NCBI GenBank assembly: GCA_047921215.1
Contig: JBLRWO010000009.1
Coordinates: 42,555 to 106,554, forward strand
Reading direction: 5' to 3'
Origin: RECM01 sp047921215
GTDB lineage: Bacteria; Bacteroidota; Rhodothermia; Balneolales; Cyclonatronaceae
DNA length: 64,000 nucleotides
Shown piece after piece: positions 1 through 8,480 of this stretch. Below the pieces are notes generated by a model. The model saw only the letters and a program-made list of their open reading frames with translations. It was not told the DNA's origin and searched no databases. The number at the start of each line of letters is the position of its first letter. Within the stretch, counting starts at the first letter, position 1. The position numbers and the translations under genes were made by a program.

Positions 1-1
1 C

Positions 2-115
2 TTCAGCAGCGCGGGTAACCGGGTACGCTACAGCAATCCGTTTCATGCTGAAGCCGAGTACTGGGCCGTCTGCATACCCGCATTTACCCCTGAAACAGCT
101 AACCGCGATGAATGA
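2..115 (+). CDS. cupin-domain protein, C-terminal end only
   Basis: Frame 2 is open from the window edge to a TGA at 113-115 and encodes 37 residues. The tail contains NPFHAEAEYWAVCIPAF followed by TPETANRDE. This resembles the last strand of small single-domain cupins (mannose-6-phosphate isomerase-like), which often end in a pattern of Cys-Leu/Ile-Pro-Ala-Phe, a few residues, then Arg-Asp. The start and the metal-binding histidines lie outside the window, so no substrate can be proposed. The assignment rests on this short tail only. Confidence 0.5.
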   Translation, partial: FSSAGNRVRYSNPFHAEAEYWAVCIPAFTPETANRDE

Positions 116-253
116 ACAGGTTAGCCCGGCATTTTTACTACTTATTATCGTCATAACTTAACGTGTACGCAGACAATTGCAGGCCAATCGCCTGGTATAA
201 TGACCCCTGCTTTTTTCTTATATTGACGTGATTAAACCAACCTGAATAAAATA

Positions 254-1351
254 ATGCCAAAGAGAACACCATTTTTTGACGTACACCGGCAGGCAGGGGC
301 CAAAATGATCGATTTTGGCGGGTACGAAATGCCCGTACATTATACAGGAATCCGCAGGGAGCACCTGGCCGTTCGTGAGCATGCCGGCATGTTCGACGTT
401 TCCCACATGGGCGAATTTTTCATCAGCGGCGATCAGGCTGAAGCCCTGTTGCAACACATCACCGTTAATGACGTGAGCAAGCTGGTACCCGGCAAAGCCC
501 AGTACAGCGCCATTTGCTACCCCGACGGGGGAATCGTTGATGACCTGATCGTCTACAAACTGGCTGATGACCGTTTCATGATGGTGGTGAACGCCTCCAA
601 CCGCGAAAAGGACCTGGAATGGGTGATGAACAACAACCACATGAACGCCCTTGTTGAAGACCTCTCCGACGAAATGTGCCTGCTTGCAGTTCAGGGCCCT
701 AAAGCCGAGTTGATACTGCAAAAAATTACCGGCGTTCCGCTGTCGGATATCTCCTTCTATACGTTTGCAACAGGGCGCCTTGCCGGTTTCGACGGAGTGA
801 TCATCTCGGCAACAGGATACACCGGCGAACGCGGTTTTGAACTCTATTTCGACCGCAGGGAAACCGATCCCAGGGCTGTCTGGTCGGCCATTATGCACTA
901 CGGAGTGGCGGAAGGTCTCGAACCTGCCGGACTCGGTGCACGCGACACTCTTCGCCTCGAAATGGGGTATGCGCTCTATGGCAACGATATTTCCAGGGAA
1001 ACCAATACTATTGAAGCCGGGCTCGGGTGGATTACCAAACTCGCCAAGGGCGATTTTATCGGGCGGGAAGCGCTTGAAAAAATCAAAATCACCGGACCTG
1101 CCCGTAAACTATGCGGATTCGTAATGGATGAAGAGCGCGCCATACCCCGGCAGGGTTATGAAATTCTGAGTGACGCCGGGGAGGTGATCGGACATGTGAC
1201 CAGCGGAACCCAGTCGATAACCAGCGGTGCCGGTATCGGAATGGGATATGTGAAGACGGGTTTTTCAGGGGAAGACACACGTATTAAAATCAGGGTTCGA
1301 AACCGCGATATACCCGCCGTTGTTAAAAAACCACCCTTCATCAGGAAGTAG
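254..1351 (+). CDS. gcvT: aminomethyltransferase, glycine cleavage T protein
   Basis: The 365-residue product has the usual length of GcvT, the cytosolic T protein that moves the methylene group from aminomethyl-lipoyl H protein to tetrahydrofolate and releases ammonia. The opening (FFDVHRQAGAKMIDFGGYEM, then FDVSHMGEF) and the segment DGGIVDDLIVY around residues 92-103, which carries the conserved aspartate region, are typical. The C-terminal barrel (GHVTSGTQS, GMGYV) is complete. The other glycine cleavage genes are not in the window. It begins a co-directional run and comB follows after 9 bases. A glycine riboswitch was looked for upstream and not recognised. Confidence 0.95.
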   Translation: MPKRTPFFDVHRQAGAKMIDFGGYEMPVHYTGIRREHLAVREHAGMFDVSHMGEFFISGDQAEALLQHITVNDVSKLVPGKAQYSAICYPDGGIVDDLIVYKLADDRFMMVVNASNREKDLEWVMNNNHMNALVEDLSDEMCLLAVQGPKAELILQKITGVPLSDISFYTFATGRLAGFDGVIISATGYTGERGFELYFDRRETDPRAVWSAIMHYGVAEGLEPAGLGARDTLRLEMGYALYGNDISRETNTIEAGLGWITKLAKGDFIGREALEKIKITGPARKLCGFVMDEERAIPRQGYEILSDAGEVIGHVTSGTQSITSGAGIGMGYVKTGFSGEDTRIKIRVRNRDIPAVVKKPPFIRK

Positions 1352-1360
1352 TCTGTTACC

Positions 1361-2080
1361 ATGGAATACACGGTTGATCTCTTTTTTAATTCACGGGCTT
1401 TTGTTGAGGAGGAACTGCGTGGCAAAACGGTGGTCGTGATTGATGTACTGCGGGCCTGCTCTACCATACTGACGGCACTCTCGTACGGGGCAAAAGGGGT
1501 GGTACCCATCAGGGACCTGTCGGAGGCCGGCCCCTTCACCCGCAACCTGGATCCCACACGATTTGTCATGTGTGGTGAGCGTGACGGGGTGAAGATTGAC
1601 GGTTACCACTTCGGCAACTCACCACTGGAATTTCAGCCCTCCGATATGGAAAACAAAACGGTGGTGCTCTCCACAACCAATGGAACGATGGCCATTACCC
1701 GTGCATCGCTGGCGAAAAACCTCTACATCGCATCGCTGTTAAATGCACAGGCTGTTGCCGAACACCTTAAAACGCTCGATCAGGACCTCTTTTTTATCTG
1801 TGCCGGATGGAAAAACCGCCTGAGCATAGAAGACATTCTGTGTGCCGGCTACATTCTGAATGAACTGTTTGGCGACGATCTGCCTGACAATACACGAGAT
1901 GGTGCCCGTGTTGCCCACGGCCTGTATGTGTCCTGCAGGGACCGCATCACCGAAGTGGTCATGACTTCAAATCACGCGGCCAGATTGAGGGATTTGAATT
2001 ACGGAGCCGATATTGAATATTGCTGTGAATTAAATAAATTTAATCTTGTGCCTGCATTGCGTGAAGGAATAATCAAATAG
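1361..2080 (+). CDS. comB: 2-phosphosulfolactate phosphatase family protein
   Basis: The 239-residue product matches the ComB family, Mg2+-dependent phosphatases that hydrolyse 2-phosphosulfolactate to sulfolactate. Family hallmarks are VVVIDVLRACSTILTALSYG near residues 25-45, a CGERDG segment near 71, and STTNGTMAI near 105. No comA or comC homologue is nearby, so the coenzyme M pathway is not supported by context. In bacteria of this group the substrate is uncertain. It lies between gcvT and ftsK with only a few bases on each side and is probably co-transcribed with them. Confidence 0.85.
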   Translation: MEYTVDLFFNSRAFVEEELRGKTVVVIDVLRACSTILTALSYGAKGVVPIRDLSEAGPFTRNLDPTRFVMCGERDGVKIDGYHFGNSPLEFQPSDMENKTVVLSTTNGTMAITRASLAKNLYIASLLNAQAVAEHLKTLDQDLFFICAGWKNRLSIEDILCAGYILNELFGDDLPDNTRDGARVAHGLYVSCRDRITEVVMTSNHAARLRDLNYGADIEYCCELNKFNLVPALREGIIK

Positions 2081-2083
2081 GAC

Positions 2084-4639
2084 ATGGCCCGTAAAAAAAA
2101 GAATGGGAATTCCGATGGTGCGTTCATCACACCAGAGAGAAAGCTTGAGATTATCGGCATCATCATCATGTCGATTGCTGTACTCATTGCACTCAGCATC
2201 ATAACCTATTCACCAACCGACAACATCCTCATTAAAAACGCCTCTTTCAGTGAATTGCTCCGGTTTGATGAGGGTACCGCGCTGAGAATAAAAAACGGGC
2301 TCGGCATAACTGGGGCCTATCTCTCCTATTTTTTTGTTTACATCCTTTTCGGCTACCACAGCGCCATACTTGCAGCACTCACCATGCTTTACGGCTGGTT
2401 CATATTCAGACATCATAATCTTTCCCGCCTGCATGGAACCGCACTGCTTTATACCTGTGTGATGGTGCTTCTGGCTGCCATACTGGGCTGGGTTGCTTTG
2501 GTGTTTGAGACCGATACCCATTCCTGGAGCGGATTCGCGGGTCTGTCGTCGGCCAGGATGCTTGGTTTCCTCACCGGAAAAGTGGGTTCACTGATCATTC
2601 TCGCTTCCCTGACCATTATTGCGGCCCTGGTGATCGTGGATGGCAATATTCAGAACACTATAGACCGTTTCAAGCAGGGTTTCGAGCAGTTCAAAATGCG
2701 ACGAAGTGAAAATCGTGAACGCCGTGCCGCCGGGGTTGAAATAAACAGACAGGCGGTGTACAGTCAACCTGATCCGGACGACGACGATGAAGGTGTAGGG
2801 GAAGTGGTTGTAAGCAGAACCAGAGGCAACGTAATTGAGGGCACACCTGGTCCGAAAAAATACCAGCTGGAGACCGAAAAAGAAAAACCCAGCATAAACG
2901 AGATCATCGAAAAATCGAAAGAGCGTGACCTTACGCGCCACCAGCAGCAACTTCTGGAAGAAGAAGCCATGAAGAATCTCCCGCCAAGGGCGATCATTGA
3001 AAAGCCGGGAGAGACTGGCCAGGATAACACGGTTACTGGTGATGGTGAGCAGGACGGACCGGAGATATCCGTATTCGTGGGCAAGCAGGAAGAAGAAGCC
3101 GATGAGAAGGAATTTGAAAAGCAGCAGAGGGCCAAAGAGATCCCGGTCATCAAGTACAGATTCCCGCATCCCGGCCTGCTCGACTCACCGCCCAATGAAG
3201 GCAACGAGGTCGATTTCGACGAGATCAACGAAAACAAACTGATCATTCTCGACAAGCTGAAGCGGCACAATATCGAGATTACAGCGATTGACGCCATCGT
3301 GGGTCCAACCGTAACGCTGTACGAACTGCAGCCCTCCCCCGATGTAAAGATCAGCCGGATTGAGAGCTATGCCAACGACCTCAAGATGGCCATGGCCACC
3401 CACGGGCTGCGCATCATTGCCCCGATTCCGGGTAAATCGGCGGTGGGTATTGAAGTTCCGAACCGCAAGCGGGAAACCGTTTTCATCAAATCTGTGATCG
3501 GCTCCCGCAAATTTATGGAAACCGATATGGACTTGCCGGTGGCCTTCGGCAAAACGATCGAAAACGAGATATTCATGCTGGATCTGGCCAGGCTGCCCCA
3601 CCTGCTTATCGCCGGTGCCACCGGATCGGGTAAATCGGTCGGTATCAACACCGTGATCACTTGCCTGCTCTACAAGTGCCATCCCGAAGACCTGAAATTT
3701 GTGCTCATCGATCCCAAAAAGATCGAACTTTCTCTCTACAGAAACATCCAGAATCATTTTATTGCCACCCTGCCCGACGCCGAAGAGCCCATCGTAACCG
3801 ATACCAGCCAGGTTCTCGATGTACTTAACAGCGTCTGCAAGGAGATGGACGAACGGTATGAGCTTCTGAAAATGGGCGGAGTTCGGGACATCAAGGCCTA
3901 TAACACCAAAAAGAAAGCCAATCAGCTCGACATCGAACTTGGCCACCGCCATCTGCCCTACATCATTGTGGTGATCGATGAGCTGGCCGACCTGATGATT
4001 ACTGCCGGCAAAAGCATAGAGGAACCGATCGCGCGGATTGCTCAGCTTGCCCGGGCTGTGGGTATCCATATGGTTATAGCCACACAGCGCCCATCTGTTA
4101 ATGTAATCACCGGTACTATCAAGGCCAATTTCCCGGCCCGCATCGCCTATCAGGTCGCATCTAAAATTGATTCCCGCACAATCCTGGATACGATGGGGGC
4201 CGACCAGCTCGTTGGACGTGGAGATATGCTCTTCTCCAGCGGAGGGGCCGGCATGGTTCGTGTGCAGAACGCTTTCGTCTCGACGGAAGAAGTGGATCGT
4301 ATCACAGCTTTTATCGGTAACCAGATGGGATACAAGAAACCTTATTTATTACCTCCACCCGACTCTGATAATGGCCAGACTGCCGGAATCCTGGACAAGA
4401 GTGAACGAGACGACCTGTTTGAGGAGGCCGCCAGGGTGGTGGTTCTGCATCAGCAGGGTTCTGTATCACTGCTTCAGCGCAAGCTGAAACTTGGCTACAA
4501 CCGGGCCGGTCGGATCATCGACCAGCTCTATGCGGCCGGAATCGTGGGGCCCTACCAGGGCAGTACAGCCCGCGAAGTGCTGATTCAGGACGACGATGAA
4601 CTCAGAATGCTTCTGGAGGATATAGATGCTGATCAATAA
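2084..4639 (+). CDS. ftsK: DNA translocase FtsK/SpoIIIE family
   Basis: The 851-residue protein has about four N-terminal membrane segments (first around residues 24-45, last ending near 190). A charged linker rich in Glu, Arg and Lys (about 205-350) and a RecA-like motor follow. Walker A is GATGSGKSVG at about residue 509 and Walker B is VVIDELADL near 629. The C-terminal winged-helix gamma domain (about 775-840, QQGSVSLLQRKLKLGYNRAG) recognises the polar KOPS-type sequences that direct translocation. FtsK pumps chromosome ends away from the division septum and activates XerCD resolution. The linker is short compared with E. coli FtsK. Its last 14 bases overlap the lolA-like gene. Confidence 0.95.
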   Translation: MARKKKNGNSDGAFITPERKLEIIGIIIMSIAVLIALSIITYSPTDNILIKNASFSELLRFDEGTALRIKNGLGITGAYLSYFFVYILFGYHSAILAALTMLYGWFIFRHHNLSRLHGTALLYTCVMVLLAAILGWVALVFETDTHSWSGFAGLSSARMLGFLTGKVGSLIILASLTIIAALVIVDGNIQNTIDRFKQGFEQFKMRRSENRERRAAGVEINRQAVYSQPDPDDDDEGVGEVVVSRTRGNVIEGTPGPKKYQLETEKEKPSINEIIEKSKERDLTRHQQQLLEEEAMKNLPPRAIIEKPGETGQDNTVTGDGEQDGPEISVFVGKQEEEADEKEFEKQQRAKEIPVIKYRFPHPGLLDSPPNEGNEVDFDEINENKLIILDKLKRHNIEITAIDAIVGPTVTLYELQPSPDVKISRIESYANDLKMAMATHGLRIIAPIPGKSAVGIEVPNRKRETVFIKSVIGSRKFMETDMDLPVAFGKTIENEIFMLDLARLPHLLIAGATGSGKSVGINTVITCLLYKCHPEDLKFVLIDPKKIELSLYRNIQNHFIATLPDAEEPIVTDTSQVLDVLNSVCKEMDERYELLKMGGVRDIKAYNTKKKANQLDIELGHRHLPYIIVVIDELADLMITAGKSIEEPIARIAQLARAVGIHMVIATQRPSVNVITGTIKANFPARIAYQVASKIDSRTILDTMGADQLVGRGDMLFSSGGAGMVRVQNAFVSTEEVDRITAFIGNQMGYKKPYLLPPPDSDNGQTAGILDKSERDDLFEEAARVVVLHQQGSVSLLQRKLKLGYNRAGRIIDQLYAAGIVGPYQGSTAREVLIQDDDELRMLLEDIDADQ

Positions 4640-5366
4640 ATTGTTTTATGTGCTTTTTCTGGTGGTTCCGGTTTGGACGGCTTCGGCCGGTACATCCCAT
4701 ACCGGCACATACGGTAAACCGGAAACATCCTGTGTGATATACCCTGAATCGGACGCATCAGTACCTGGTTGTGGTATGATGAAGCATGAACAGGACTATC
4801 TGAACCAGGTTACCAGGCAGGACGAAAGCAAAATCACCGAGCTCAGAGAGCGTTTTTCAAACGGTAATGCTTTTACTGCATTCATGACGCACGAATATGT
4901 CGATTCATTCACCAGCGATACGGTTATCACCACCGGCACCATCTGGATCGGTACTGACAGCTACAAAGTAATCACCGATCAACAGCGTGTGACTGTAGAC
5001 GGAAGCATTTCGAAGGTGTACAACCGCCCTCAGAATAAGCTTATCATCAGTTTTTACGATCCCGAGGAGGATGAATTTGCCCCATCCCGATTTCTGACCG
5101 GAGCTCAGGACCGGTACATCATGGAAGAAACCGACTTTGCAGACGGCACTGTAATCACGCTTACCTCCGATGATCCCTTTGAAATGTTCCGTGAGGTCCG
5201 GATTCATCTTAACGAAAAGGGTATTCCCCGTCTCATAACCGGAATCGATCAGACCGGCAATGAATTCTCTACCTTTTTCGAAAGCGGTGTGTTTATTCAG
5301 GCAACCGGGGATCTGTTCAAAATCACCTGGCCGGATAATGCCGAAGTGGTAGACCTTCGTAACTGA
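4626..5366 (+). CDS. LolA-like outer membrane lipoprotein carrier protein
   Basis: The 246-residue product starts with a signal peptide (MLINKLFYVLFLVV, likely cleaved after TASA near residue 22) and has no lipobox cysteine, so it should be a soluble periplasmic protein. The body has the LolA/LolB-like pattern of alternating beta strands: a TxxFxQ-like segment is replaced by GNAFTAFMTHEY, followed by GTIWIGTDSYKV and KLIISFYDPEEDEF. LolA receives lipoproteins from the LolCDE complex and carries them to the outer membrane. The ATG lies inside the end of ftsK, a coupling also seen as ftsK-lolA in other Gram-negative bacteria. Sequence divergence is high, so the family call rests on strand pattern plus context. 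Confidence 0.75.
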   Translation: MLINKLFYVLFLVVPVWTASAGTSHTGTYGKPETSCVIYPESDASVPGCGMMKHEQDYLNQVTRQDESKITELRERFSNGNAFTAFMTHEYVDSFTSDTVITTGTIWIGTDSYKVITDQQRVTVDGSISKVYNRPQNKLIISFYDPEEDEFAPSRFLTGAQDRYIMEETDFADGTVITLTSDDPFEMFREVRIHLNEKGIPRLITGIDQTGNEFSTFFESGVFIQATGDLFKITWPDNAEVVDLRN

Positions 5367-5372
5367 CAGCCC

Positions 5373-6389
5373 ATGAAGCGAAACATTCTGAACATCGTCG
5401 TCGGGGTACTCATCGGGGCACTGTTCATATGGTTGTCGCTTCGCAATGTCGCTGTGGATGAATTTATCGGTATTTTCGGGGATATACGGCTTGGCTGGAT
5501 ATTCCCGTACCTGTTCATCGCTTTCGGCAGTATGCTGCTGAGGGCTGAGCGCTGGCGCATGCTGATGCAAAAAGAAAAGATGGTACCCGGGCGCCTGAAC
5601 GTTAACTCTGCGGTAGCCCTTGGAATGATGATCAACTATGCCATCCCCCGGCTGGGTGAAGTTTCGAGGGCCGCATATGTAGCCAGAAAAGAGAAAATCA
5701 GCACATCCAATGTTTTTGGTACCGTTGTGCTGGAACGGATTGTGGACCTGGTAACCATGATGCTCCTGCTATTCATTGTACTCCTGTTTACCGCTACCGA
5801 CAGCCAGACTCTTAGCTCACTGTTCGGCGACGACACCGTAAATCTGTTACGGATCTTCTACGACCCGTTAAATGCCATATTGTTATTAACCGGCTTGGGT
5901 ATCAGTATTACTTTCGGTTACCGGATACTGAAACACCTGCTTTCGGCTGCCAATCGGGAGAAGGCCCGTTCATCTCGGTTAAGAAGCCTCATTGTAACTT
6001 TTGTTGAGGGCCTTATCTCTATTCGGTATATAAAAAACTGGCCCTGGTTTTTGGTTTTAACCGCATTGATGTGGTTTTGCTACATACTGATGAGCTATCT
6101 CCCCTTTTACGCATTTTCACTGCCAGATATATATGGTCTCGGCTTCGGTGATGCCATTGCCGTAACAGCCATAGCGTCGATTGGTGTGGTTCTGCCCTCG
6201 CCTGGTGGCGTTGGTACCTATCATTATTTCGTGAAACAGACCCTGCTTGTACTCTGTGCCGTGCCGGCTGCCACCGGTCTGGCCTACGCGGTTGTGACAC
6301 ACGGGGCCATGATGGTTGTTATATTTACGACATCCCTGATTCTGCTCGTGCTGAACCAGGTGCGGAGCCCTAAAAATGAAGCTGTATAA
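5373..6389 (+). CDS. UPF0104/YbhN-type integral membrane protein (LPG synthase TM-like, flippase-like)
   Basis: The 338-residue protein has about eight hydrophobic segments, beginning with ILNIVVGVLIGALFIWLSLR. It carries the family signatures RAERWRMLM near residue 50, NYAIPRLGEVSRA near 88-100 and LPSPGGVGTYHYF near 273-285. The family is related to the membrane half of lysylphosphatidylglycerol synthase and is thought to move or flip lipids. The cytosolic aminoacyltransferase half is absent, so aminoacyl-lipid synthesis is not expected. It starts six bases after the lolA-like gene and probably belongs to the same operon. The true substrate is unknown. Confidence 0.8.
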   Translation: MKRNILNIVVGVLIGALFIWLSLRNVAVDEFIGIFGDIRLGWIFPYLFIAFGSMLLRAERWRMLMQKEKMVPGRLNVNSAVALGMMINYAIPRLGEVSRAAYVARKEKISTSNVFGTVVLERIVDLVTMMLLLFIVLLFTATDSQTLSSLFGDDTVNLLRIFYDPLNAILLLTGLGISITFGYRILKHLLSAANREKARSSRLRSLIVTFVEGLISIRYIKNWPWFLVLTALMWFCYILMSYLPFYAFSLPDIYGLGFGDAIAVTAIASIGVVLPSPGGVGTYHYFVKQTLLVLCAVPAATGLAYAVVTHGAMMVVIFTTSLILLVLNQVRSPKNEAV

Positions 6390-6580
6390 ATATCGCAAAC
6401 AACACCAGCTTGCATTTACATGTTCTCTGTTTGTTTTGTATTTTAGCAGGAATTGGCATTAACTGTGGCATCACGTTTTTTTTACACATCAGTTTTTTTC
6501 CGGTTTTTATTAAACCGGCATACTAAAATCAGTTACTGCAAGTTTGTTTGAATAATCCCGAATCAAGCTAATCCAAAGAG

Positions 6581-8284
6581 TTGAAACGTCTATTACTGCT
6601 TTCTCTCCTCTGTTTTATACCCATTTTAACCGGCGCACAGGACAGAACCACACCAACATCACTCCTTCCGGATATCGATCCTCAGGATATCGAGATCCGT
6701 GGTGAATTCCGTGCGCGATTTCCGGGCCTGAACCGGCAGCCTATTCTGGGGTTCAACCCAACACCCCGCGTGTTCAGGCTTGATCCGAACAGGATGCCCT
6801 TTATTGAAAATCCGGATCAGGTGGTAGCAACCATACAGGTTGCCCGCCTTGACGCCCCTGAAGGCCAGGCCCCTCAATACATTCGCTTCCCCGATCAGGG
6901 TTACCTGCACAGCCGCCTGGGTGTAGGGCGCTATGTGAGCCCCGAGGCCGACGTCTATGGCGGAACACCCATAACAGAAAATACATGGTTCCGAGGATCC
7001 CTGAATTACCACTCCTCCGACGGGCACCGAAACCGGGAAGTACAGCCTTCATCCTTCCGGTTTATGGACGCAACCGCCGGAATTGAAACCAGGCTGAGCA
7101 ACAGGACAAGGGTTGGCGTTAATCTCTCCCTGTTAAATGAATTCAACTATGGGATTGAAACCCGGGCCCCCGATTTTACTACAAATTTTCCATCCGGAAA
7201 TCCCAGGAAAACCTACAACGGATACTCGGCAGGATCCGATATTACCCATTTTTTCAATGCGTTCAGAAAGTTTGAGGGCGACCTTTCATACAACTACTAT
7301 AGAGTAAACTACAATTTCCCGTTTGTTGAGCAGTTACGCTCTGAGGAACAGCGTCTGAAAGGGTCTGTATACTACCAGTGGCCTGGCACATCCATAGGAA
7401 CCATTTTCGGAATCGGGGCCTTTACCGATGCTGCGCGGCTAGTTCAATCCCTACGGGACGACACCAACTGGCATATCTCGGGTGTAAAGGCCACCTGGGA
7501 GCAGCCGCTGTCATCCGACATGAAGCTGAGCCTGATCGGTCGCGGGTATGTTACTTACGACGAGAAAGACGGAAACAATTTCTATATATATCCCGATGCC
7601 CGTGTTGAATTCTCAAGCATCCCCAATCTGACGCTGGTCGGAAGAGTTGGCGGATATATTCTGAATGATGGCCTCAGGGGCTTGCACGAAATCAACCGTT
7701 TTGCCGATGAAGGATCCGGACTCATAAATCAGCGCACCATTTATGGGCTGGGTGAAGCCCGCTATGACTTCCTCGGATCTGCACAAGTATACGCCGGCCT
7801 TGCGTACTACATCTACGAAAACTACCAGTACTTTCTGTTTCAGGATATCGGTTATTCCCTGTTCGGGGTAGTTTATGACGATGATACCAGGCGCCAAAAG
7901 CTCTATGGCGGATTCCGTTACATCAACCGTCCTTACGGATTTACATTTTTCACCGAGGTGCACGTACAGAATACAAAGCTTGATGACGGCACCGAGGCAC
8001 CCTATGCTGAAAAATTCGGGGTTACAGCTGGTATGACGATCAGACCTGTCCGTAACCTGAACATTACCATCTGGTCGGACTATATCGGAAATCGCCCCTA
8101 CAATCTTGAAGGAAACAAACTGTCGGCCTATTATCTTCCCGGTGGCCGTATTGAATACCGTTTTACTGACGGTTTCGGACTCTATCTTAAAGTTAACAAC
8201 ATTCTCGACCAGGAATACGAGGTCTGGAACGGCTACACGGAGCGTCTTTTCCAGGTCTACGGCGGGGTAACCTTTAAACTCTGA
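6581..8284 (+). CDS. TonB-dependent-receptor-like outer membrane beta-barrel without plug
   Basis: The 567-residue product begins at TTG (6581), which puts a clear signal peptide first (MKRLLLLSLLCFIPILTGAQ); no ATG precedes residue 70. After a short non-barrel segment of about 120 residues the chain is a succession of amphipathic strands. It ends in a typical receptor C-terminus, with KVNNILDQEYEVWNGY and a terminal hydrophobic strand VYGGVTFKL. TonB-dependent receptors normally carry an N-terminal plug of about 130 residues with a TonB box; no plug signature is visible here. It is directly followed by the HU-like, SPOR, ExbB, ExbD and TonB genes, suggesting a functional link. The ligand is unknown. 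Confidence 0.75.
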   Translation: MKRLLLLSLLCFIPILTGAQDRTTPTSLLPDIDPQDIEIRGEFRARFPGLNRQPILGFNPTPRVFRLDPNRMPFIENPDQVVATIQVARLDAPEGQAPQYIRFPDQGYLHSRLGVGRYVSPEADVYGGTPITENTWFRGSLNYHSSDGHRNREVQPSSFRFMDATAGIETRLSNRTRVGVNLSLLNEFNYGIETRAPDFTTNFPSGNPRKTYNGYSAGSDITHFFNAFRKFEGDLSYNYYRVNYNFPFVEQLRSEEQRLKGSVYYQWPGTSIGTIFGIGAFTDAARLVQSLRDDTNWHISGVKATWEQPLSSDMKLSLIGRGYVTYDEKDGNNFYIYPDARVEFSSIPNLTLVGRVGGYILNDGLRGLHEINRFADEGSGLINQRTIYGLGEARYDFLGSAQVYAGLAYYIYENYQYFLFQDIGYSLFGVVYDDDTRRQKLYGGFRYINRPYGFTFFTEVHVQNTKLDDGTEAPYAEKFGVTAGMTIRPVRNLNITIWSDYIGNRPYNLEGNKLSAYYLPGGRIEYRFTDGFGLYLKVNNILDQEYEVWNGYTERLFQVYGGVTFKL

Positions 8285-8285
8285 T

Positions 8286-8480
8286 ATGGAAAAAAAATTC
8301 AATACTGCGTTCAGAGAAGCTCTCAGGGGCTTGGTAACAGAAGGGAAATCGGTATCAATTTCCGGACTCGGAACGTTTAAACCGGTTCACTACAAGCAGC
8401 ATGAAGCTGAAAATGAAGAGGGCCACAAAGTACTGATGCCACCCAAAGATTCCATTGAATTTATACCGGAGGGGAACTAA
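8286..8480 (+). CDS. small HU-like protein
   Basis: The 64-residue product follows the barrel gene by one base and its stop overlaps the next ATG (TAATG). It shows the HU/IHF-like pattern of an N-terminal helical segment (FNTAFREALRGLVTEGKSV) followed by SISGLGTFKPV, matching the conserved Gly-x-Gly-x-Phe turn. It is shorter than the 90-residue HU proteins and lacks the long DNA-binding arms, so DNA binding is uncertain. The same fold seems to form the N-terminus of the next protein, so the two may pair with each other. The function is not known. Confidence 0.65.
   Translation: MEKKFNTAFREALRGLVTEGKSVSISGLGTFKPVHYKQHEAENEEGHKVLMPPKDSIEFIPEGN

Noticed and set aside
176..201. Promoter for gcvT with TATAAT at 196-201
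   Set aside because: The nearest TTGCAG is only 13 bases upstream, too close for a standard promoter, and the TATAAT alone is not enough.
3185..4069. A 294-codon frame antisense to ftsK
   Set aside because: It covers the FtsK motor motifs on the other strand and has no independent support.
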